From Flagellimonas oceanensis (GTDB lineage: Bacteria; Bacteroidota; Bacteroidia; Flavobacteriales; Flavobacteriaceae): a DNA stretch of 64,000 nt. The position numbers and the translations under genes are program-made. The stretch spans positions 299,161 through 363,160 of the forward strand of contig NZ_RZNA01000052.1 in assembly GCF_003992595.1 (NCBI RefSeq), written 5' to 3'. Below are positions 58,601 through 64,000 of this stretch, piece by piece. Within the stretch, counting starts at the first letter, position 1. Each line of letters begins with the position of its first letter. The notes under the pieces are model-generated. The model was given only the letters and a program-made list of their open reading frames with translations. It was not told the origin of the DNA and ran no database searches.

Positions 58601-60979
58601 GTCCGTATAGAAGCTTTGGATTCCCCATATTGTGATACCGTAAGTAATGTGACCACGGTACGATCACCCGATAGGAGTTTGACTGTGGATGCGGTGGAAA
58701 CATCCCCTGTTACCTGTAATGTGCCTGGGCTGGGAGAGATTACAGCCTCAGGAGACGGCGGATGGGGAACCTATGAGTATCAATTGGTGGCATCCGATGG
58801 AACCATTTTGGTGGATTACCCCAATACAAATCCAGTATTTGAAAACCTTTCAACAGATACCTATACCGTAAATGTGAGAGATTTAAGAGGATGTGTATCT
58901 ACAACAGATATTGATTTGCTTCCACCAATCGACATCACAGCGGATATTCGTATTGTGAGTCCTTTGGCCTGTAATAATGACAATGATGCTATAATAGAAG
59001 CCCATAATGAGGCTGGCGGACAAGGGCCCGGCAACTATCTGTACCAATTGAAAAGAATCACGGACGGTACCAATAGTGGATTACAGACCACACCGACTTT
59101 TGGAAATTTGTCAGCAGGAGACTATAGGATTACCGTCTTTGATGGCTGGAACTGTAGTTTCCAAACAGACCTTATAACCATTTCCGACCCAGAAATCGTG
59201 GTGGCTGAGTTGGTTGAGTTACAACCACCGGGTTGTGGAGACCTCGGTAGAATGGAGCTTACAGTTACCAACCCGGAGCCTGGAGTGAATTATTTTTATA
59301 GAAGAGCGGGCACCAGTGGCGCATTCATACCTTTCGGAGCTGGTATGACCAGTGTTGAAATCGCTGCGGATATTAGTGTGGATGCTGGACCTTTCCAATA
59401 TGAAGTGCAAAACTCCAATGGATGTCCTTACGAAAGATCTAACCAAGTTTCTTTGGACCCTGCTGCACCTTTGGTAATCAATCTTGATTTGACCAATGCT
59501 ACTATCAACTGTGCGGGAGAAGCAACAGGAATCATTCGTTCCGAAGCTTTTGGTGGAATTGGTAATTACACCTATACCTTGGTTAATTCCAACATGTTGC
59601 CAATAACGTCATCATCTATAGTGCGACCAGTTCAAAACTCTGGGATTTTTAGAGAGTTGAACCCAGGCACATACTACGTTTATGCACAGAGTGGAGGGTG
59701 TGAAGTCATATCAGACCCTATTGAAATTGAACCTAAAGATCCGTTGGTTTTGGATTATTTGGAAGCTGTACCCGTACTGTGCGCAGGGGATACGAATGGA
59801 CAGATTATTATTGAGGCGAGTGGAGGAACAGGTCAGATCAGATATTCCATTTCCGATACTTTAAGTGAGTTTTTTGAAGGGGACGACCCGGATAATCCCA
59901 ACAGAAAAACATTTTACGATTTGGCGCCAAGAACCTACGACATTATCATTCAAGATGATTTGGGTTGTACCATAACCAGAACAGTGGAAATCACACAGCC
60001 CATGGAACTGTTGGCAGGAGTTGTGGAAACCACTCCAGAAACCTGTATGGGCGATGGCGATGGAACCATGACGTTGGAAGTGACTGGAGGAACCGCTCCA
60101 TATTATACCAGCGTCAATACTGCCGATGATGCCAATTTTGAGCAAAATGACAGTCTTTTCTTCGACAATCTTCAAGGAGGGGAAACCTATGTGGTGTTTG
60201 TTCGTGATGCCAATGGTTGCCAGACCAACGTGATTGCAGAGGTGGGAGTAGGCGTGGACATTGTAGCAGAACCGGTGGTGGAATATGGATGTGAGGGTAT
60301 ATTCCCCAATAGTACAGTAACCATCAACATTGAGGATAGTTCCCAACTGTCAGATTTATTGTTCTCGCTGGATGTAGACGATGTAATGACAGCAACCAAT
60401 CAGCGGACCTTTGGGGATTTACCAGCAGGCGAGCACACGGTCTATATCTATCACTCGAATGGTTGTGTGACCTTTGTGGAGTTTGAAGTGGAGGCATACG
60501 AACCTTTGACGTTGGAAGCTTCAAAAACGGGTCCCGATGAGATTACTGCAATCGCGACAGGAGGGTTTGGTGGATATGAATACTTTTTCCAAGGCGAACC
60601 CTATGGAGAGGAGAACATTTTCAATACCACTCAAGACTCCAATATTACAATCATGGTGCGTGATCAAAATGGATGTGAGGCAACCCTGGTAATGCCATTT
60701 AATTTTGAAGGAATGCCAGAGATGCCGAACTTCTTCACTCCGGATGGAGATAACATGAATGATTATTGGTATCCAAAAAACCGAGAGTACTTCCCGTTTA
60801 TTGATGTCATTATCTACGACAGGTATGGAAGGGTAGTGGCTCGATTGGACCAAGTCAAAAAATGGGATGGGAATTATGATGGCAAACCGCTGCCTACAGG
60901 AGATTATTGGTATGTTGTAAATGCGAACGATACTGATAAACAGCGTTTTGTGGGACATTTTACCCTGTATCGCGAATAG
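52673..60979 (+). CDS. Giant SprB-repeat surface adhesin with type B T9SS sorting domain
   Basis: The 2768-residue protein has a signal peptide MLPQKTRHLLYVVLLVFISI to TVLA. An N-terminal region (about 60-200, Cys-rich) is followed by about 20-25 tandem SprB-like units. Each typically has a Cys after the start (xTCxGxxDG), a GGxxPYxY core and a terminal D-A-N-G-C turn; I count 20 clear D/S-x-x-GC ends. The last 85 residues, from MPNFFTPDGDNMNDYWYPKN to GHFTLYRE, form the CHU_C-like gliding-associated type B sorting domain, which directs export by the type 9 system and display on the surface. It is most like the mobile adhesin SprB that carries gliding. Alternatively it may be a non-motile adhesin. 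It is alone between the dehydrogenase and the tRNA. Confidence 0.92.
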   Translation: MLPQKTRHLLYVVLLVFISIFGSTVLAKTQVARILTHMVSNKAESDTQKEISDVTSKEASNEESEPFATTTMFATIINGADDEVTCPNDGSTVAKFFLCGTSDGRTLTLSQSGSSYQWQQLDPNSCAPTVVSDCPTINNACTWNTVSTDATFNLSTAGEFRVRVNSGQYYYFKSTLNPLDPQLIKEDIICGQPGRVEVTNVPAGYEYSLNSASGPYQDNPFFDITASGDYRVYVRLKNVSATACVFPSNLVTVDDLDINVDVTANDIMCSGELGSIDVAVSGVPGFYTYRLVKNGVTVDTFGPNGADNYTFANVSPGTYSIRVETNACSETITNDIDGDPIVIGGGISPLAVSATASDSFGCGATSVDVDVTTSGGTAPYRFSVDGGAFGSTYSSSSSFTVNTAGTYNILVEDANGCQRTAAVDVENIPPPLYSFTEEDANCGGANDGRITVNVSNGYGYEIQYSVDNGATFQISNTFSNLAPGNYDVVLRYEQDSFTCTTTPQAATIGTPSTITATATPDSAPTCGNENGGQITISGVSGGTAPYEYSIGAGFGSNNVFPNLGVGTYTPMIRDANGCVQTLPDIPFNSLNKPTDIDFSISSLDCITTTASLELSVTGGSGTYTYEIIAPAGSVVNNGNNNTFTGLGLGTYTFRVTDDEGCSYDENYAITDISSIGVAAQQTKVVTCVGDSDGEGRFLVDGFNSTYSYSIDGGPVFTGQSDSIIPLTGLPAGSYVISVTDEETNCTDTATLEIEEPSTAFAISSLDVTAMSCQNGNTGAVRVNTVGGWGGNRYTLTQPNGSTRGPKNGSTFSNLAQEGIYQVSVTDANGCTVTDSFTLTRLEAPTLTLDSGASDFCYDNFTAATLEVNATGGLAPYQYRINGGALGASTTFSGLTPGTYTIEVIDANDCRDTVIATIEPQVMANATTIQELDCAGPPGQIQVIISNGYTSSGNYDIYEVSVNGAAYTSDNNNFTGNSFVYNVPNDGSIISDTTFQFMITDARGCTTETNTVTISPPETIAGSAVATDTQCGDDTSGIVELIPDTTQGVPPYEFSNDGGTTFSSQNIFSGYGAGTHTGFVIRDSRGCISPVYDVTIGSSDPLDATATPTDAICASGSVNGSITSTVNNGVAPFDYVLVDEFGGTIASSIGNASTTFDFTNVPLGNYTVVVTDAQGCEDRDQVVIDQNQLDLIPSADPASCSDTSFPYQVQATGGTAPYEFRLVGDPTFQLGTGINNDIFDVTGQVVPGVTYFVEVRDANGCTYIEEIDPIGPSNPVAVTATSLAASCNVAGSGSIDYEVSGISASGNFTVTVQNTDTGATVSIDTYTGETIPYNGTITGLAPGNYQIIVNDTDTGCSGSTLAFVDISSVSIAVDNFVEATCNAGALVTLRGFGSTGPYNYAYVPSGDPAPTAFTPQTTFEIPGPYPNDYDFYVQDANGCTAMTTLTVTQEAGVPDPVIDVVNQCTATSGYQINIVSPLTSGPEPENTFQYDIGSGFQSGTSFVVPNPGSYVITVRDGNGCTNTVTAEVFDFFAISADATSYPTCNAGDGVITVNTTGGSGNFRYQLRDATTLTDIGLPQINDNVFTGIDPGDYNILVTDLDSNTSPLCSDEAEVIVSTVNTPVITATPKSDITCFGADDGTIAVELDPSSATDTPINYVVYQGSSSTIVAGPQVTNLFDNLSQGTYQVEAVSDRGCTVRSGDITINEPTEVQINAVNTEFSCNPSSNRFSKATITIYTDTNGDGTGAATGSGSFTYSMNDGTPQFDGTNFQTSNEFPVIDNGTDQTIIVTARDQNGCEITDTVFIPAPTDITFSYNVNPITCDVSGTGVSAGSIDIIVNEGPGDYEVEILPLGSESARSSGGSDRVTWDISTPGNYIFAVTDVGSGGCTYLTSTVNMPEYNNIEAVIAEVEPVTCFNGSDGVISLEINNYSGAYAYEVFRRDNTGTETTTGVTGTFDTNAPINTPEIIENVPAGNLVVRIEALDSPYCDTVSNVTTVRSPDRSLTVDAVETSPVTCNVPGLGEITASGDGGWGTYEYQLVASDGTILVDYPNTNPVFENLSTDTYTVNVRDLRGCVSTTDIDLLPPIDITADIRIVSPLACNNDNDAIIEAHNEAGGQGPGNYLYQLKRITDGTNSGLQTTPTFGNLSAGDYRITVFDGWNCSFQTDLITISDPEIVVAELVELQPPGCGDLGRMELTVTNPEPGVNYFYRRAGTSGAFIPFGAGMTSVEIAADISVDAGPFQYEVQNSNGCPYERSNQVSLDPAAPLVINLDLTNATINCAGEATGIIRSEAFGGIGNYTYTLVNSNMLPITSSSIVRPVQNSGIFRELNPGTYYVYAQSGGCEVISDPIEIEPKDPLVLDYLEAVPVLCAGDTNGQIIIEASGGTGQIRYSISDTLSEFFEGDDPDNPNRKTFYDLAPRTYDIIIQDDLGCTITRTVEITQPMELLAGVVETTPETCMGDGDGTMTLEVTGGTAPYYTSVNTADDANFEQNDSLFFDNLQGGETYVVFVRDANGCQTNVIAEVGVGVDIVAEPVVEYGCEGIFPNSTVTINIEDSSQLSDLLFSLDVDDVMTATNQRTFGDLPAGEHTVYIYHSNGCVTFVEFEVEAYEPLTLEASKTGPDEITAIATGGFGGYEYFFQGEPYGEENIFNTTQDSNITIMVRDQNGCEATLVMPFNFEGMPEMPNFFTPDGDNMNDYWYPKNREYFPFIDVIIYDRYGRVVARLDQVKKWDGNYDGKPLPTGDYWYVVNANDTDKQRFVGHFTLYRE

Positions 60980-61024
60980 TCCCCATTTCTATTGTGCTGA
61001 ATAAAATTAATGACTCTTGAACTG

Positions 61025-61045
61025 GAGGGTAAAAGTTTTACCTTC
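61025..61045. other. Tight inverted repeat between SprB-like gene and tRNA-Pro
   Basis: GGTAAAA (61028-61034) faces TTTTACC (61036-61042), with further GAG/TTC pairing outside. The loop is very small and no T tract follows. It could terminate the adhesin mRNA, since the T-rich 3' arm may act as the release run, but evidence is weak. Confidence 0.35.
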
Positions 61046-61051
61046 CCAAGG

Positions 61052-61080
61052 TTGAATTATCGTCAAAATTTATATTTTTG
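61052..61080 (+). promoter_or_regulatory. Promoter of tRNA-Pro (TTG-N18-TATTTTTG)
   Basis: TTG at 61052-61054, an 18-base spacer and TATTTTTG at 61073-61080 match the Bacteroidota promoter exactly. The mature tRNA begins 11 bases later. Confidence 0.8.
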
Positions 61081-61091
61081 CAGTCCCTTTT

Positions 61092-61165
61092 CGGGATGTG
61101 GCGCAGTCTGGTAGCGTACACGCATGGGGTGCGTGTGGTCGCTGGTTCGAATCCAGTCATCCCGA
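61092..61165 (+). tRNA. tRNA-Pro (anticodon GGG)
   Basis: A full cloverleaf of 74 bases is readable. The acceptor CGGGATG (61092-61098) pairs with CATCCCG (61158-61164), discriminator A. The D stem is GCGC/GCGT, the anticodon stem CACGC/GCGTG around loop ATGGGGT with GGG at 61126-61128, and the T stem GCTGG/CCAGT around TTCGAAT. No CCA is encoded. It reads CCC/CCU proline codons. It has its own promoter and a terminator, and its 3' end is the presumed integration target of the downstream recombinase. Confidence 0.93.
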
Positions 61166-61391
61166 CTTACCTTATTTAAGTAAAATCAAAACACTGTTAA
61201 TCTTATGATTTTCAGTGTTTTGTGTTTTTAGGCATATCGTTTGAATTCATTTAAAACCATCTAAAATCATATCAAGCGTGTTCCCATCGGGAGCAAACAC
61301 TTACACTTCTTGTTGTAACTTTAAATGACTTTTAGAACCATTTTTCTTGTGTTTTGACTTTCACAGTATTAACACTCTAAAAGGTTACAAC
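61166..61391 (+). other. Junction between tRNA-Pro and integrase; terminator, no gene
   Basis: The 226 bases hold the terminator at 61187-61222 and AT-rich sequence before the integrase ATG. A short imperfect dyad TTAC..GTAA (61167-61183) directly follows the tRNA and may belong to the recombinase core site. No open frame with a credible start is seen. If the element is integrated at the tRNA 3' end, the crossover site would overlap 61141-61165 and a direct copy should be found at the far end of the island, outside this window. Confidence 0.5.
61187..61228 (+). terminator. Terminator after tRNA-Pro
   Basis: CAAAACACTG (61187-61196) pairs perfectly with CAGTGTTTTG (61213-61222). The loop is 16 bases and a T-rich stretch (TGTTTTTA) follows. 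Confidence 0.75.
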
Positions 61392-62639
61392 ATGCAGAAA
61401 AACAATCGTTTAACAATCAACTTCTTTACAAGAAAGCACAAGGTTCAATCCGAGAACCTAATTGTCTATTGTAGGATCACCATCGATGGTGAGCGAACCG
61501 ATTTTAGCATAAATCGGGAGATAAAAGTCAATTTATGGGACAATAACCGTAAAAGGGGCAAGGGTTTTTCCAGTTATGTAATTTCCCTGAACAAGTACCT
61601 AGACCAAATTTATACCGGACTACATGAGGCCCATAGATTAATGATGGCAGAAGAAAAAGTAATCACACCACTATCTATCAAGGCAAGATTTTTTGGGGAA
61701 GATGAGGGCGGAAAAACATTGAAACAATTGATTGCCTACCACAATGGAACCATGCACACTTCTTTACGTCCGGGAACCAGAAAGAACTACCACATCACAG
61801 AACGATGCGTGGGCCTATTTTTAAAAGAAGAATATGGGATAGAGGATATAAAGCTCAAAAAATTGAATTATCGTTTTATATCGGACTTTGAGCAGTACCT
61901 AAGAAAGTACAGACCATCTACACGAACCAAATGCACCAATAATGGGGCCATGAAACACATGGAACGGCTTAAGAAAATGTCAAGGTTGGCCGTTCGGTTG
62001 GATTGGATAACAAAAGACCCTTTTGAAAACTATAAACTACGTTTTGAGAAAAGCGAACGGGAATATTTGACAAAACGGGAATTGAGGTTGATTGAAGAAA
62101 CCACATTCACAAAGGAGGGGGTGGAGAAATGCAAGGATGTGTTTCTCTTCTCGTGCTATACTGGCCTATCCTATATCGATGTCAAGGCATTGACCCCAGA
62201 CCACCTACTTAAAGGAATAGATGGAAATGAATGGTTGTTCACCAAAAGGATAAAAACGGACGAAAAACTTAAAATCCCCCTATTACCACAAGCAAAGGAA
62301 ATCATCAAGAAATATGAAGATTCAGCCGAAAGGAGAATAACGAAAGTACTATTGCCTGTTTATAGCAATCAAAAGGTCAATTATTACTTAAAGGAAATAT
62401 GTAAGGCCTGTAAGATTTACAAAAAAGTGACATTCCATACAGCAAGGCACACTTTTGCAACAACGATAACCTTGTCCAATGGAGTCCCTATAGAAACTGT
62501 ATCCAAAATGCTCGGTCATACCAAACTGTCCACTACCCAGATCTATGCAAGGGTATTGGAACACAAGATAGGGGAGGATATGCAGAACCTTATTTATCAT
62601 ATGGAAAAAAATGAGCAAAAAGATTCTACAGGAAGCTAA
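61392..62639 (+). CDS. Tyrosine recombinase/integrase, IntDOT-like (Bacteroidota mobile element type)
   Basis: The protein has 415 residues from the ATG at 61392, with AAAAGG 7-12 bases upstream; a GTG 15 codons earlier is rejected. The arm-binding domain is MQKNNRLTINFFTRKHKVQS, followed by a SAM-like core-binding domain (about 105-210; LKQLIAYHNGTMHTSLRPGT). In the catalytic domain box I reads FSCYTGLSYIDVKAL: the canonical Arg is replaced by Ser, as recalled for IntDOT of CTnDOT. The Lys is in WLFTKRIKTDEKLKIPLL, box II in FHTARHTFATTITLS (H, R), then MLGHTKLSTTQIYARV (H and nucleophile Tyr). It is thus complete by IntDOT criteria. It probably integrated the island at the adjacent tRNA-Pro. 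Confidence 0.92.
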   Translation: MQKNNRLTINFFTRKHKVQSENLIVYCRITIDGERTDFSINREIKVNLWDNNRKRGKGFSSYVISLNKYLDQIYTGLHEAHRLMMAEEKVITPLSIKARFFGEDEGGKTLKQLIAYHNGTMHTSLRPGTRKNYHITERCVGLFLKEEYGIEDIKLKKLNYRFISDFEQYLRKYRPSTRTKCTNNGAMKHMERLKKMSRLAVRLDWITKDPFENYKLRFEKSEREYLTKRELRLIEETTFTKEGVEKCKDVFLFSCYTGLSYIDVKALTPDHLLKGIDGNEWLFTKRIKTDEKLKIPLLPQAKEIIKKYEDSAERRITKVLLPVYSNQKVNYYLKEICKACKIYKKVTFHTARHTFATTITLSNGVPIETVSKMLGHTKLSTTQIYARVLEHKIGEDMQNLIYHMEKNEQKDSTGS

Positions 62640-62747
62640 TAGTAATCTCCAGTTATGATGTTTAAACTAATTGTTTAGTTATAACTATATTTGAGAAGAT
62701 AGTTTCTCCAATTTAATAACAGAATAGCCATCAATGACCATAAAACT

Positions 62748-64000
62748 ATGAAGAGGATATTTGATAATTTTACCTTTTGGGGAACACTATTTCTAATTGC
62801 CTATTTCTTTTTATACATCTTTCCGTTTCCTTTGGAATGGCTACCGTTCAAAGTTGGAGAAAGCATTTCATCTTATGTAGATAAGTTTTGGCAGTGGTTG
62901 GTTTTATTACTGGTAAAGGACGGTGCAGGCTATCAAGGTGATATTGTTACACGTGTCAATGGTAGCGGGGATACGAGCTACCATTTTTTTAAACTTCTTG
63001 TGCAAGGAGCAATTTCGGTTATTATTGCAACGATTTGGCTCATTTTTGATAGGGCAAGGGATTTCTTTGGAAGAATTAAAAGGTTTGCTGCCGTTTATAT
63101 CCGTTATTATTTGGCATTCACAATGTTGACCTATGGTCTTGCCAAAGTGTTTCCTAATCAATTTTGGGAACCTGGTCTTACCGATATGTTAAGGCCATTT
63201 GGTGAAATTTCTCCAATGGGTTTACTATGGAAGTTTATGGGATATTCTGTTCCTTACATCATTTTCACTGGTGTGATGGAGGTTATGGCGGGAGTACTTC
63301 TTTTTTTTAGAAAGACCACTAGACTTGGGGCCATTTTAGCGTTCGGAATAATGCTCAATGTTTTTGTCTTGAACATGAGTTACGATGTGCCTGTAAAGCT
63401 CTTCTCATTTCATTTGGTAATACTGTCCATAATTATACTATCAAAGGACATTATGGGACTTTTGAATTTTTTCGTTTTGAACAAGCCGGTTCCTGCCAAT
63501 AAAATAGAACCATACTTTAAAAACAGGAGATATGTTAAACTCGGTCTTTTTGTGAAAGGCTTTGTCATTCTATTTATCACTTCGGTAATGGTTACAAATA
63601 ATTATAGTAACCAATATAAGCATGGGAGAAAAGCAGAGATGCCCAGTCTATATGGAATTTACGAAGTTGAAACTTTTGTCGTGAACAATGATACTATTGA
63701 ACCGTTGTTGACCGACAAAAATAGATGGCGAAGATTTATAGTCGATAGATACAGTTCCAACATAACCAAAATGAATGGCGATATTCTTTATGCAGAAAGT
63801 GTAGTGGATACCATAAACACCACAATTCAAATAAAACCATTCAAAGAATCTTCAACCTTTAACTTCCAATACGAGTTAAGGGATAGTGTTTTGGTTTTTA
63901 CTGGAACCAAAGGTAAAGATAGCATTAGGATTGATTTTAAGATAAAGGATAAGAATGAGTTTTATCTTATGAAAAGAGGTTTTCATTGGATTAACGAATT
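62748..64000 (+). CDS. DoxX-like membrane protein, C-terminus cut by window edge
   Basis: The frame is open from the ATG at 62748 (the start of MKRIFDNFTFWGTLFLIAY) to the window end, giving 417 codons. Membrane segments include FWGTLFLIAYFFLYIFPF, LLVQGAISVIIATIWLIF, RYYLAFTMLTYGLAKVFPNQF, PYIIFTGVMEVMAGVLLFF, LGAILAFGIMLNVFVLNM, LFSFHLVILSIIILS and LFVKGFVILFITSVMV. The middle portion matches the DoxX-like pattern (R..LA..ML.YG..K..P.QF, P...L). The soluble end (from about residue 290) is beta-rich, with MPSLYGIYEVETFVVNNDT and ELRDSVLVFTGTKG, and appears to close at GFHWINE, so only a few codons may be missing. Its function is unknown. It lies 108 bp after the integrase, on the putative island. 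Confidence 0.8.
   Translation, partial: MKRIFDNFTFWGTLFLIAYFFLYIFPFPLEWLPFKVGESISSYVDKFWQWLVLLLVKDGAGYQGDIVTRVNGSGDTSYHFFKLLVQGAISVIIATIWLIFDRARDFFGRIKRFAAVYIRYYLAFTMLTYGLAKVFPNQFWEPGLTDMLRPFGEISPMGLLWKFMGYSVPYIIFTGVMEVMAGVLLFFRKTTRLGAILAFGIMLNVFVLNMSYDVPVKLFSFHLVILSIIILSKDIMGLLNFFVLNKPVPANKIEPYFKNRRYVKLGLFVKGFVILFITSVMVTNNYSNQYKHGRKAEMPSLYGIYEVETFVVNNDTIEPLLTDKNRWRRFIVDRYSSNITKMNGDILYAESVVDTINTTIQIKPFKESSTFNFQYELRDSVLVFTGTKGKDSIRIDFKIKDKNEFYLMKRGFHWINE

Larger units (their letters stand above)
61166..64000. mobile_element. Left end of an island integrated at tRNA-Pro (partial)
   Basis: An integrase of the Bacteroidota conjugative-transposon type begins 227 bases after a tRNA 3' end and reads away from it, which is the classical arrangement for tRNA-targeted islands and ICEs. 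The genes beyond (a DoxX-like protein, incomplete here) have no link to the core operons upstream. The extent, right boundary and transfer genes cannot be seen. It could also be a solitary relict integrase. Confidence 0.5.

Noticed and set aside
52673..60979. Repetitive DNA in the giant gene as a possible CRISPR or tandem DNA repeat array
   Set aside because: The repeats are at protein level (Cys, GG and D-x-N-G-C spacing) with diverged codons; no short identical direct repeats with regular unique spacers are seen.

Overview
The window looks like core chromosome of a gliding marine Flavobacteriaceae (Bacteroidota), most like the Muricauda/Allomuricauda group. The evidence is TAnnTTTG-type -7 promoter boxes, GldI, a giant SprB-like adhesin with a type B T9SS sorting domain, SusC/SusD, RecF beside a DUF721 protein, a split methylmalonyl-CoA mutase, and many Bacteroidota lipoproteins. 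The genus is an inference; no rRNA is present. I see no CRISPR array, IS element or phage structural genes.

Layout. 1-7.7 kb: an M48 protease cut by the window edge, a SpoU-type RNA methyltransferase, a DUF6503-like lipoprotein, an operon of two amidohydrolase-fold proteins and a DUF3810 membrane metallopeptidase. 7.8-15 kb: a DHH phosphoesterase, gldI and a cyclophilin-FKBP lipoprotein; then phoD-like, ndk, recF with a lipoprotein and a DUF721 gene, a TPR protein and ribH. 15.4-21.1 kb: a small membrane protein, mutL, two rhomboids, an exo/endonuclease-type phosphatase; opposite them DUF6122 and wbqC, the last genes of a long operon. 21-30.5 kb: parA-parB-DUF5683-dapB-lepB-wbqC-DUF6122, then udk-ftsB-like-mutA-mutB. 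30.7-34.2 kb: a biotin-dependent carboxylase operon (BCCP, AccC, PccB-like) that with mutA/mutB carries propionyl-CoA to succinyl-CoA, although no epimerase is seen. 34.2-36.7 kb: a Gfo/Idh/MocA oxidoreductase and a divergent MFS efflux pump.

36.7-51.4 kb is the most coherent system: a locus apparently dedicated to harvesting cell-wall amino sugars. A SusC/SusD pair and a DigH-like GHL10 lipoprotein sit in the envelope; an AmpG-like permease, NagZ-like GH3, AnmK, MurQ and a NagB deaminase fused to a PIG-L deacetylase then give a full route from anhydro-muropeptide sugars to fructose-6-phosphate. NagA is absent and the PIG-L domain could replace it. A SAM methyltransferase and a GNAT of unknown role are locked into the operon by 4-bp overlaps. 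A DeoR-type regulator is divergent, and the shared control region carries TGC steps spaced about 10 bp apart.

51.4-61 kb holds a PQQ-type sugar dehydrogenase lipoprotein and the 2768-residue SprB-like protein. At 61.09 kb a tRNA-Pro(GGG) is followed at once by an IntDOT-like tyrosine recombinase and a DoxX-like gene that runs off the edge, which looks like the left end of an island integrated at the tRNA. Two other unusual items are a palindromic repeat inserted in frame in both methylmalonyl-CoA mutase subunits and an inverted pair of a different palindromic repeat at 2.14-2.22 kb.
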